DNA of 17,904 nucleotides, taken from assembly GCA_021831005.1 (NCBI GenBank), contig JAKBNO010000024.1:1-17904 (forward strand), given 5' to 3'. A program made the translations under genes and the position numbers. The number at the start of each line of letters is the position of its first letter. Positions within the stretch are counted from its first letter, which is position 1. The notes under the pieces were generated by a model that was not told where the DNA came from, did not search any database, and was given only the letters and a program-made list of their open reading frames with translations. Origin of the DNA: Thermoplasmata archaeon (GTDB taxonomy: Archaea > Thermoplasmatota > Thermoplasmata > Thermoplasmatales > GCA-001856825). Shown piece by piece: positions 6,498 through 13,847 of the stretch.

Positions 6498-8061
6498 AGG
6501 CTTTCTTAAGTTTTATTTCTTTCCTCAGCTCAGCGCGGAGCCTTCCAAGTTCCTCTTCATTTGTGTTCAAGAACTTGAACAGTGCCTCCAGGGACGGGTT
6601 CACTTCTCTTACCTGACGGACCATTTCCCTGCTAATGTTTCTCAAATCAAAATGAGCTTGCGGAGTAGATCTCAGTTCTGTCAGATACACAAGCTCCCGA
6701 AGACTTATCGTCACTAATGTTGGATGTTTGTGGGCAAAAATCACAACATACTGAGCTGCATTTTTGTCAACCGAATATATGTCTTCGTAGAGTTTCTTTG
6801 ACTCATCGATCATTCTTTTGTATTCTCTCGATAGACCCTCAAGTTTTGATATTATTGGTGGTACATCAAACCCGTGCTCTGCACTTAAACTCTTTCTCTG
6901 TAGGGTCAAGGAACGGTGCCTTTGCAGGTCTCTGAAGGCGCCAAAATTGGTTCCAATTTCGAACGTGTAATGGACGTGCTCAAAGCTCCTGTCCAGTTTG
7001 TTCCTCCTGTTCTTCCTCAAAGACGCAATCTTGTCGAGAATCTCTTTCTTCTTTGAAACGCCCAGAAACGAAAAGGTAGAATAGAGAGATTCGTAACTCC
7101 CATCAGTTTTTTCAAAGTAATAGCTTGAAAGCACCTTGCTGAGAACGACGTCATCATTTTCTGATTGCACCAACTTGACGGCATGATTCAACGGTATCTT
7201 ATCCGCTATGATTTTTTCTGGAACAAAATTCTTCACAGATTTTAGAAATTCTATGTTATCTATACCGTGAGGATTTTCAACGTTATCAATCAACTTTGGA
7301 AAGACCAGTTTCAACTCTTTGAATAGATTCGAGTAAAGTTTTTCCGCCTCTTTCAGTCCGCTAACTCGTAACCTTTCAAGCAAATGAGAAAAAGCACGAG
7401 CGTTCCCGCTAATGCCAATGTTCGTCAAAGTCGATGCGGGTAGAATGAACCTGGTTTCATCGAGAGCCCTGCTCCTTACCGCGCTTTCATACGCCTTCCT
7501 CAGGACTTCCTCGGAAGGATCTCCATCTCCGAGTTTGACTTCTTTGCCATTCGGAAGGTTGAATTTTGTGTTCTCAAATGAATTGTTCTCCTTGATATAA
7601 CTCGAGACTCCCACAAAGATTTTCTCGTACAACTCGAAGAGTGAATCGTTGAACTCGTCGTATCTTTGATGGAATCTTTCTGGGATGCCAGCCTCTTGCG
7701 GGCTCAGGTACAAGTATCTGCCATCCCTCTTTTCCCTGTACGATACGTATCTCGAACTTTTCTCGAGATATGACAATCCAATTCTGCTCTCTTCTATGAT
7801 CTTGGATAGGACATTACTCACATTTTGAATCCCGACCTGAGCAGTAGCAAGTTCGGCCACAGACTCATCTCCGTACTCCAAAAAGACCCTCTCGTAGAAC
7901 TTCTCTCCTCTGTCGGATACATTGGCGAACTCCTTGTCCCATAGGGTTCTTATATCCAGCTCCCTCGTCCTGCTGTAACGCGACATGAGAGCTCCTCGAT
8001 CGACCATCTTCTCGCAGGAAATCAGAAAAACGTCCTTGTCCCTATTGGAGAATGAGTCCAT
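6496..8061 (-). CDS. Double-domain ThyX-like (FAD-dependent thymidylate synthase family) protein
   Basis: This 521-residue protein is about twice the usual ThyX length and reads as two ThyX-like halves. The N-terminal half has GDESVAELATAQVGIQN at 64-80, SSRYVSY at 102-108, RFILPASTLTN at 204-214 and GNARAFSHLLERL at 219-231, matching the ThyX order but without the RHR signature. The C-terminal half has FEHVHYTFEIGTNFGAFRD at 360-378, then RHRSLTLQRKSLS at 381-393. That is a degenerate form of ThyX RHRxxSxxExSxR, with Thr for the first Ser and Ser for the last Arg. It ends with QAHFDLRNISREMVRQV at 468-484. ThyX methylates dUMP using FAD and methylenetetrahydrofolate, and its active sites form between subunits. 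Whether this fusion retains activity is open. The start ATG at 8061 has a GATAAATT box 24 nt upstream. It is divergent from the aldolase-dehydrogenase gene. Confidence 0.85.
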   Translation of the reverse strand: MDSFSNRDKDVFLISCEKMVDRGALMSRYSRTRELDIRTLWDKEFANVSDRGEKFYERVFLEYGDESVAELATAQVGIQNVSNVLSKIIEESRIGLSYLEKSSRYVSYREKRDGRYLYLSPQEAGIPERFHQRYDEFNDSLFELYEKIFVGVSSYIKENNSFENTKFNLPNGKEVKLGDGDPSEEVLRKAYESAVRSRALDETRFILPASTLTNIGISGNARAFSHLLERLRVSGLKEAEKLYSNLFKELKLVFPKLIDNVENPHGIDNIEFLKSVKNFVPEKIIADKIPLNHAVKLVQSENDDVVLSKVLSSYYFEKTDGSYESLYSTFSFLGVSKKKEILDKIASLRKNRRNKLDRSFEHVHYTFEIGTNFGAFRDLQRHRSLTLQRKSLSAEHGFDVPPIISKLEGLSREYKRMIDESKKLYEDIYSVDKNAAQYVVIFAHKHPTLVTISLRELVYLTELRSTPQAHFDLRNISREMVRQVREVNPSLEALFKFLNTNEEELGRLRAELRKEIKLKKA

Positions 8062-8081
8062 GCGACTGTAATTTCAATTCC

Positions 8082-8089
8082 AATTTATC
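8082..8089 (-). promoter_or_regulatory. TATA box for the ThyX-like gene
   Basis: Minus-strand GATAAATT, preceded by a purine-rich BRE-like AAAA stretch, is centred about 24 nt upstream of the ATG at 8061, fitting a leaderless transcript. Confidence 0.6.
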
Positions 8090-8150
8090 TTTTGTCTCTT
8101 AAGAAACCTGTTAATAGACTTGGAAATGTACCTTGAAAATATATAAACAT

Positions 8151-8158
8151 ATTTTATC
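8151..8158 (+). promoter_or_regulatory. TATA-like box for the aldolase/dehydrogenase gene
   Basis: ATTTTATC is centred 27 nt before the ATG at 8181. A further AT-rich AATATATAAA lies at 8138-8147. The box lies inside the upstream extension from a TTG at 8133, which argues that translation starts at 8181. Confidence 0.55.
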
Positions 8159-8180
8159 AGGTAGTTATTCTCAATTCATC

Positions 8181-10142
8181 ATGTTCACCATTCCAGAACA
8201 GGAAAAGAAACTACTTGAAGAAAGGGTCGCTACCTCCAGATCCCTTGGATCTGACAATAGTTTGGTACTCCACGGAGGGGGAAATACGAGCGTCAAACTT
8301 AAGGTCAGAAGTCTGACGAGCAAGGATGTTTCTGCTCTATTTGTCAAAGGATCTGGATCTGATCTTGCAACCGTAAACATCGAAGATTTCACTGCAGTGA
8401 ACTTGGACAACCTACACGAGGCAAGAGTACTCGCAAACATGACCGATGAAGATATGTCATCTTTCATCAAGGGGTGTATGCTCGATACCAGTCAGTCGTT
8501 CCCTTCGGTCGAGATCTTCATACATGCCTTCGTCAACTCCAAATTTGTGGACCATTCGCATGCAGATTTCATAGTTGCCCTTACCAATACAGAACTGGAT
8601 GATGCATCAATCTCGAACGTGTTCGAAGAAAAGGTGCTAGTTATACCATACGTTCAGCCAGGTTTTCAACTCGCTAGAACTTTCCTGGAAACGATTTCCA
8701 AGAAGGACATCTCTAATTTTGCAGGAATTATTTTACGAAACCACGGCCTAGTCACCTGGGGGAACACTGCCAGAGAGAGTTATGAAATGCACATTAAACT
8801 CGTCAACCAAGCTAAGAAGTACGTCGAGTCTAAATGGGCGGGAATACCGACAACGAAATTTGAAAAAGAAAAGGAAAACGTTTTCCTCGAATTTCTGCCG
8901 AGTCTGAGGGGCATGCTAAGCAAGCAAAATAAGAAAATTCTGACCTGGGACAATTCGGATGAAGCAGTTGGCTTTTCACTCAGTACGGAAGCCAAACAGT
9001 TCGCTAATCTCGGTCCTGCAACGCCAGACATGTTGGTTAGAATGAAAAAGAACTATCTCTATTCAGAGGATCTTTCCAAGCTGCAGGACGAGATCAACGG
9101 TTTTGCAGAAGATTACAAATCGGACTTCGAGAAGTACGTTGCTGCAGGGAGAACTATGCACGACCCATTCCCATCCGTTATTGTTATCAAGGGTTACGGT
9201 TTAGTAACTGCTGCATTTTCCAAGAGGGAAACCGATATAGTGCGGGATGAAGCCATACATTCCTTCCGGGTTGCGTCAGCGGCCGCTGCTATTTCGGAGA
9301 ACAAGTTCATCACGGATGCAGAGTGTTTTGACATGGAGTACTGGCCCTTTCAGGAGGCCAAACTCGCGAGGAAAAAGAAGGGGACTCTGGAGGGATATAT
9401 AGGACTCGTTACGGGAGCTGCCAGTGGCATAGGCAAAGTTACTTTTTCAAGATTTGTGGAAGAGGGAATGGTAGGAGTAGGAGGAGACATAGACCAGAAA
9501 ATTTCTGAAGTCTCCAGAGAACTGGGACCGTCTGCATTTGGCGTGAAATTTGATATATCCAGCGAAGACTCAGTCAGGCAGGCTTACAGGGAGATAGTGA
9601 GACAGTTTGGAGGAATCGATGTCGTTTTTAACAATGCTGGTTTTCTGAAACCTTCCCCGCTTGAGGATACATCCCTCGATGACCTGAGGAAACACGTGAA
9701 CATAAACTCCATAGGAACTTTCCTGGTGACGAAAGAAGCCTTTCTGATCATGAAAAAACAGGGAATCGGAGGATCTTTTATCTTCAATATTACCAAAAAT
9801 GTGACCAATCCCGGAGAGGGTATGATGTCTTATGGGACTTCGAAGGCATTTGCGGCACAACTTTCAAGGTACGTTGCACTCGAAGGAGGAAAGTACGGAA
9901 TAAGAAGCAACGTAATCAACCCAGACAAGATTTTCAGGGAATCCAAGATATGGGAAGGAGGAGTGCTAGAGAACAGAGCGAAGGCAAAGGGGATTTCCCC
10001 GGATGAATACAAGAAGGGTAATCTGCTTCACGTGGAAGTACTCCCAGAACACGTGGCCAACATCGTTCTTCAATTGATCAGGGATAACGTATTTGGGGCT
10101 ACAACCGGCACCATGATTCCAATAGATGGTGGCATTAAATAG
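8181..10142 (+). CDS. Bifunctional class II aldolase / short-chain dehydrogenase (RhaD-type)
   Basis: From the ATG at 8181 this is a 653-residue fusion. The N-terminal class II aldolase domain (residues 1-about 395) has HGGGNTSVK at 31-39, PSVEIFIHAF at 108-117, the zinc-binding DHSHAD at 124-129 and RNHGLVTWG at 186-194. The C-terminal short-chain dehydrogenase (about 402-653) has TGAASGIG at 411-418, NNAG at 484-487 and YGTSK at 551-555; Thr538 lies where the catalytic Ser usually is. This matches the bacterial family that splits rhamnulose 1-phosphate into DHAP and lactaldehyde and oxidises the aldehyde. The archaeal substrate may be another deoxysugar phosphate or 2-keto-3-deoxy sugar acid. 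No rhamnose isomerase, kinase or transporter lies in the window. The longer start at TTG 8133 spans the promoter and is not in the family, so it was rejected. Confidence 0.88.
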   Translation: MFTIPEQEKKLLEERVATSRSLGSDNSLVLHGGGNTSVKLKVRSLTSKDVSALFVKGSGSDLATVNIEDFTAVNLDNLHEARVLANMTDEDMSSFIKGCMLDTSQSFPSVEIFIHAFVNSKFVDHSHADFIVALTNTELDDASISNVFEEKVLVIPYVQPGFQLARTFLETISKKDISNFAGIILRNHGLVTWGNTARESYEMHIKLVNQAKKYVESKWAGIPTTKFEKEKENVFLEFLPSLRGMLSKQNKKILTWDNSDEAVGFSLSTEAKQFANLGPATPDMLVRMKKNYLYSEDLSKLQDEINGFAEDYKSDFEKYVAAGRTMHDPFPSVIVIKGYGLVTAAFSKRETDIVRDEAIHSFRVASAAAAISENKFITDAECFDMEYWPFQEAKLARKKKGTLEGYIGLVTGAASGIGKVTFSRFVEEGMVGVGGDIDQKISEVSRELGPSAFGVKFDISSEDSVRQAYREIVRQFGGIDVVFNNAGFLKPSPLEDTSLDDLRKHVNINSIGTFLVTKEAFLIMKKQGIGGSFIFNITKNVTNPGEGMMSYGTSKAFAAQLSRYVALEGGKYGIRSNVINPDKIFRESKIWEGGVLENRAKAKGISPDEYKKGNLLHVEVLPEHVANIVLQLIRDNVFGATTGTMIPIDGGIK

Positions 10143-10173
10143 AGGACATAATAAGTTCTATTTATCAGAAAAA

Positions 10174-10183
10174 TTATTTAAAT
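10174..10183 (+). promoter_or_regulatory. TATA-like box for the peroxiredoxin gene
   Basis: TTATTTAAAT is centred about 25 nt before the ATG at 10203, consistent with a leaderless mRNA. Confidence 0.6.
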
Positions 10184-10202
10184 TCATTTTCTTTGAAACC
10201 TC

Positions 10203-10658
10203 ATGGAAAACGAACTTAAAATTGGAGATGTGGCACCGGATTTCGAACTGCCTTTTGGAAGCGGCAAAGGTAGACTATCGGAGTACAGAGGAAAAGTAGT
10301 GGTCGTTTACTTCTATCCAAAGGATGATACCCCTGGTTGCACAGCGGAAGCGTGCAACTTCAGAGACAACTTTGACGACTACAAGTCGAAGGGGATAGAG
10401 GTGATAGGCGTGAGTGTGGACTCGGAAAGTTCCCATAAGAAATTTGTAGAGAAATATGACCTTCCATTTGTTCTCGCTGCAGACACATCTAAGGAAATTT
10501 CAAAAAAATACAATGTGCTCGGAATTGGAACTGCAAAGAGAGTCACTTTCATCATCGACAAGGAGGGAAAGATAGCTCACATATACCCGAAGGTGAGCCC
10601 GAAAGAGCACGCAAACGAGGTCATGGGTAAGATCAAAGAACTGGGTCTTGCCTCTTAG
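10203..10658 (+). CDS. bcp: Peroxiredoxin, PrxQ/Bcp subfamily
   Basis: This 151-residue cytoplasmic thiol peroxidase has family-typical length. The peroxidatic cysteine is C46 in DDTPGCTAEAC and the resolving cysteine C51 follows five residues later, the atypical two-cysteine arrangement of PrxQ/Bcp. Thr43 and Arg113 complete the usual active-site triad, and the thioredoxin fold strands FYPKDD (37-42), VIGVSVD (67-73) and VTFIIDKEGKI (114-124) are clear. It reduces peroxides with thioredoxin-like donors, protecting an aerobic or metal-rich-niche archaeon. Its stop codon overlaps the stop of the convergent membrane-protein gene in a shared TTAG (10655-10658). Confidence 0.95.
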   Translation: MENELKIGDVAPDFELPFGSGKGRLSEYRGKVVVVYFYPKDDTPGCTAEACNFRDNFDDYKSKGIEVIGVSVDSESSHKKFVEKYDLPFVLAADTSKEISKKYNVLGIGTAKRVTFIIDKEGKIAHIYPKVSPKEHANEVMGKIKELGLAS

Positions 10659-11479
10659 TAATTTCTTCTCCTAAACCAACCCGTCTTTTGTTGGCCGCCG
10701 TCGATTATGGGCTGGTCTATAGGTGTCGGGGGGTTAGGCGGATTCTGGTCTCCGCCCTTACTCTTTCTTTGCCTCGACGTGGATAATGCCCTCGCAAAGA
10801 ATGCAAACGCGAGGAAAAACAGGACCGTTATGAGAAGATAGCTGACGATCAGGCTTTCCGCAAGGAGAAACACGACATTGGCTGCCGGGATCAATACTGG
10901 CCCTAGGAATTCGATCCCCTGATTTACCGTCGTGTTGTTCTTAATGAAGTGCAGGGTCATGTAAATTACGTACGCGTGAGATGATAGCTGTCCAGCATTC
11001 CACGAGTATGAGTAGTTTGCACCGATAGTGTTGAAGGTCACGTTCGTGGTCGTCAGAGTTGTATTTGTGAACAAGTCTATGAGCTGCAACTTGGCAGTGT
11101 CCGTAACATTCTTCGCGGGGACAGTGAAGTTAAATGTGTAATTACCGTTGTTGTTGTAATAACCGAAATTAACATCGTAGGTGACGGACGACATCTTTAA
11201 TGTCGCTGTCGAATGGTCTGGTGCCCCCGTGATAGAAGTTGAAATCCCGGCCATTGCTATAAAGAATGCAATAACTATTGCTATAAATCCGTAGAATGCC
11301 CTATCGGAAAACCTCCATGCCTTTGTGTAGTGGAATATAACAAGAAGCAAAACAGGTATCAGCAAATAAATGAATGAAACATAAAACGACAGGTAGAGCA
11401 GAATGGAGGAAACAGTTATTCCTATCAGTAATCCGTAGAGTCCATTCTTCCTTCTCTTCCCAGTGAGACCTTCCCACAT
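10655..11479 (-). CDS. Membrane protein with sequon-rich extracytoplasmic domain
   Basis: This 274-residue protein was not recognised as a named family. It has a basic N-terminus, two membrane segments at about 14-49, a third at 62-82 and a fourth at 199-229. The region between the third and fourth (83-198) is rich in Thr, Asn, Tyr and Val. It contains about eight NxS/T sequons (positions 113, 117, 124, 139, 146, 155, 181 and 182), which suggests an N-glycosylated outward-facing beta-rich domain in a wall-less or lightly walled archaeon. The C-terminal tail is a Pro- and Gly-rich charged linker ending in WFRRRNY. ATG at 11479 shares a palindromic TATA box with truD. It converges on the peroxiredoxin gene. 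A cell-surface, sensing or envelope role is only a guess. Confidence 0.75.
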   Translation of the reverse strand: MWEGLTGKRRKNGLYGLLIGITVSSILLYLSFYVSFIYLLIPVLLLVIFHYTKAWRFSDRAFYGFIAIVIAFFIAMAGISTSITGAPDHSTATLKMSSVTYDVNFGYYNNNGNYTFNFTVPAKNVTDTAKLQLIDLFTNTTLTTTNVTFNTIGANYSYSWNAGQLSSHAYVIYMTLHFIKNNTTVNQGIEFLGPVLIPAANVVFLLAESLIVSYLLITVLFFLAFAFFARALSTSRQRKSKGGDQNPPNPPTPIDQPIIDGGQQKTGWFRRRNY

Positions 11480-11502
11480 CCAAGCAGGAAGGTGAAAACA
11501 GT

Positions 11503-11510
11503 TATTAATA
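11503..11510. promoter_or_regulatory. Palindromic TATA box serving two divergent leaderless genes
   Basis: TATTAATA is an exact palindrome centred at 11506.5, which is 26.5 nt before the GTG of truD (11533) and 27.5 nt before the ATG of the membrane protein on the minus strand (11479). No other good box is seen in the 53-nt spacer, so one TATA element may serve both strands. Confidence 0.5.
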
Positions 11511-11532
11511 TTGTTGATGCTATTAGCAGGTC

Positions 11533-12735
11533 GTGAATTTCGCTGAAATAGGGGTCTCGGGCTATTATCTAGACTTAGAAAGTTCCGGTGGAAAACTCAG
11601 AAAGAACTCTGAAGATTTCTACGTCGAAGAACAGTTCGACAGTCTGGAAAAGAAAGAGGACGGAAAGGTACTTGTCCTCAAATTGAAATCTAAGAACTGG
11701 GAACACAACAGACTCATAAGATTTCTGGCGAGAAGCAACCACATTTCACCAAGGAGGATCTACTTCGCCGGGACGAAGGACAGGAGGAGCGTAAAAGTCC
11801 AGTACTTCAGCATCCCTGGAGCGAGATACAGAGACTTTCACCTGGACGATGTTGAGGTCCTGGAACACTTCTACCTAGACTCCCCACTTACGGTGGGGTC
11901 ACACTCTAGAAATTTCTTTGAAATCAAGATATCCGATTCGGATTCTACAATTTTCCAAACGAATTGTGGTAGCGTGAAAAAGGCAGGAATGGTCCCTAAT
12001 TTCTACGGGCCTCAGAGATTTGGGTCACTTCGCCCGATCACGCATCTGGTGGGAAAAGAGATGCTGAAGGGAAATTACAAAGAAGCAGTTAGGGTCTTTG
12101 TGGGCTACCCTGGTGAAGACAGGTTTGCAGAAGTCAGAAAGCAGTATTATGAAAACCCGGACCCGGTGATGGGACTTTCTATTTTCCCAGAATCGTTGGA
12201 CCTAGAAAGAATGGTCATGGAGCACCTTGTAAACAATCAAGAAGATTACTCGGGTGCGATCAAGAAGCTCCCTGACAACTTGGTTTCGATGTTTATCCAC
12301 GCATATCAGGGATACATCTTCAATAAAATACTCAGCAGGAGGTTGGAAATGAAAAAATTCCCACTTCCAGGGGATGTGTTTCATTTCAATGATGAGTTCA
12401 TTCGAATCAACAATCTGAACCTGGACAAGATGACCCTGGCTTTCAATAGAGGAGATGGATCTCCTACAGGATTAATCATTGGTTACGACACGGATCTTGC
12501 TACTGGAGCGGTTGGTAACTTGGAGAATGAGATCGTTGAACAAGAAGGCATCAAGACTTCGGATTTTAAGCTTCCATTCGGTCTGAGTTCGAGGGGTGAG
12601 AGAAGGGACTTATTCTTGAGGTTCAAGGATTTTGATTACGACGACTCGAGCGTCAGATTTGCCCTCCCTCCCGGTGGGTATGCAACTTCTGTCCTCAGGG
12701 AAATTATGAGAGTCGACGAGATGGCAAACTACTGA
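11533..12735 (+). CDS. truD: tRNA pseudouridine(13) synthase TruD
   Basis: This 400-residue enzyme isomerises uridine 13 (and in archaeal and eukaryotic Pus7 relatives some other uridines) in tRNA. FAGTKDRRSVKVQ at 78-90 holds the catalytic Asp83. NFYGPQRFGSLRP at 156-168 and HAYQGYIFNKILS at 256-268 are further TruD landmarks. The RFALPPGGYATSVLREIMR segment at 375-393 closes the fold. The KNSEDFYVEE stretch at 24-33 matches the N-terminal TruD strand. Length fits archaeal TruD. The start GTG at 11533 is placed 26 nt after a palindromic TATA box shared with the divergent gene. Its last seven bases overlap the end of the convergent CPBP gene. Confidence 0.96.
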   Translation: MNFAEIGVSGYYLDLESSGGKLRKNSEDFYVEEQFDSLEKKEDGKVLVLKLKSKNWEHNRLIRFLARSNHISPRRIYFAGTKDRRSVKVQYFSIPGARYRDFHLDDVEVLEHFYLDSPLTVGSHSRNFFEIKISDSDSTIFQTNCGSVKKAGMVPNFYGPQRFGSLRPITHLVGKEMLKGNYKEAVRVFVGYPGEDRFAEVRKQYYENPDPVMGLSIFPESLDLERMVMEHLVNNQEDYSGAIKKLPDNLVSMFIHAYQGYIFNKILSRRLEMKKFPLPGDVFHFNDEFIRINNLNLDKMTLAFNRGDGSPTGLIIGYDTDLATGAVGNLENEIVEQEGIKTSDFKLPFGLSSRGERRDLFLRFKDFDYDDSSVRFALPPGGYATSVLREIMRVDEMANY

Positions 12736-13847
12736 ACTTTCTTGAACACATTCCCGCAGTCATCGCAACGGTAAACATCGTCATAGAAGAAAGTCACGTT
12801 TCTGGACCCGCAGTTCTTGCAGTAAGCTCCAGCATTAGTTCGAGTTTGACTGGAATCTTGGCTCGGTGTATCGGAAGATGATCCAGCTGGAACGGCCACT
12901 TTTTTATTTCTGTTCTGTAATAGTTTACTAACTTCTAGGATGTATGCCACGGAAACAACGACACCGGCCACAAGGAATATCACTAAAAACAACGAGTAGA
13001 GATCTGTGGTCCCGACCGAAGCAAATGGATTTCCGTACCCATTTATGAAAAGAATGCTTGGAGAATCAATTGAGAAATGGAAGAGCACGTCCGCATATAG
13101 ACCGAATCTCATGTACAAAACACCCAGGAATACTCCTCCTAGAGCAGCCTGAGGTATCTTTGATACATCCCAGGAGCCTGCGTGAGCTATACCAAAAATC
13201 AGGGATGAGATTACCAGAACTGTGATCTCCGGTTTTCCAAATTTGTATCCTCCACCCCAAATGACTCTCCACCACGGGAGACTCTTTGGTTTGGAAGGCG
13301 ACTTCATTCCGTGCCTACTCCATGCATAGTAAATGAATAGCGGAATTCCGATATAGATGACCCTGGTAATCAGTTCTTCATACAGTCCAGCATTTGTGAG
13401 TTCGAAGAAATTGAATATGAAATTGGTAGCCCCAGGTGGTATTGGGGATTTGATTGGGTAGCCAATCTCGGAAACAAATGATATGTACGCATACGACAGA
13501 AACAGGTTCAACGCAAAAAATTCCGAAATTCGGTAGAGGCTAGAATTTTCGAACCGTGGAAGCGACTTATAAAGGGATACGATCATGAATACCGAAACGG
13601 CGGCAGCAACTACCCCTATCCATAAGGCCCAGAACAGATACGGAGGATAGAACAATCCGATGGCCTCAGGTAACCCGATTATGATGTATATTGGAACCCT
13701 GCTGTTCGATGTGACACTCCCGGTAATATTTGCAATTGCACCGAATCTGGAAGGATAAAGCGCCAGCGTCATAATCACGTCAATTACTAATGTTACCACC
13801 CACAATACTGCCAATACACCTATAAATGCGGTATACCCCTTGTTCAT
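12729..13847 (-). CDS. CPBP-family intramembrane metalloprotease-like protein with C-terminal zinc ribbon
   Basis: This 372-residue polytopic protein shows the CPBP (Abi/CaaX-protease-like) signature: LYEELITRVIY at 155-165 supplies the EExxxR motif (E157, E158, R162). FGIAHAG at 218-224 supplies a His (222), and FHFSIDSP at 256-263 supplies the final His (257) and Asp (261). About eight hydrophobic segments surround these. A flexible Ser/Thr/Gln-rich linker (321-340) leads to a zinc ribbon with CKNC at 343-346 and CDDC at 361-364, probably cytoplasmic. Family members include Rce1-like and Abi proteases whose substrates are often unknown. The start ATG overlaps the homoserine dehydrogenase stop (ATGA), implying translational coupling. 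It overlaps the end of truD by seven bases. A bacteriocin-immunity-like role is not supported. Confidence 0.88.
   Translation of the reverse strand: MNKGYTAFIGVLAVLWVVTLVIDVIMTLALYPSRFGAIANITGSVTSNSRVPIYIIIGLPEAIGLFYPPYLFWALWIGVVAAAVSVFMIVSLYKSLPRFENSSLYRISEFFALNLFLSYAYISFVSEIGYPIKSPIPPGATNFIFNFFELTNAGLYEELITRVIYIGIPLFIYYAWSRHGMKSPSKPKSLPWWRVIWGGGYKFGKPEITVLVISSLIFGIAHAGSWDVSKIPQAALGGVFLGVLYMRFGLYADVLFHFSIDSPSILFINGYGNPFASVGTTDLYSLFLVIFLVAGVVVSVAYILEVSKLLQNRNKKVAVPAGSSSDTPSQDSSQTRTNAGAYCKNCGSRNVTFFYDDVYRCDDCGNVFKKVQ

Noticed and set aside
8133..8180. Upstream TTG start for the aldolase/dehydrogenase
   Set aside because: It would place the TATA-like box inside the coding sequence, and the added residues do not belong to the family.
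12729..13847. Bacteriocin-immunity or defence role for the CPBP protein
   Set aside because: CPBP proteins are sometimes linked to immunity, but no bacteriocin, toxin or defence gene is nearby.
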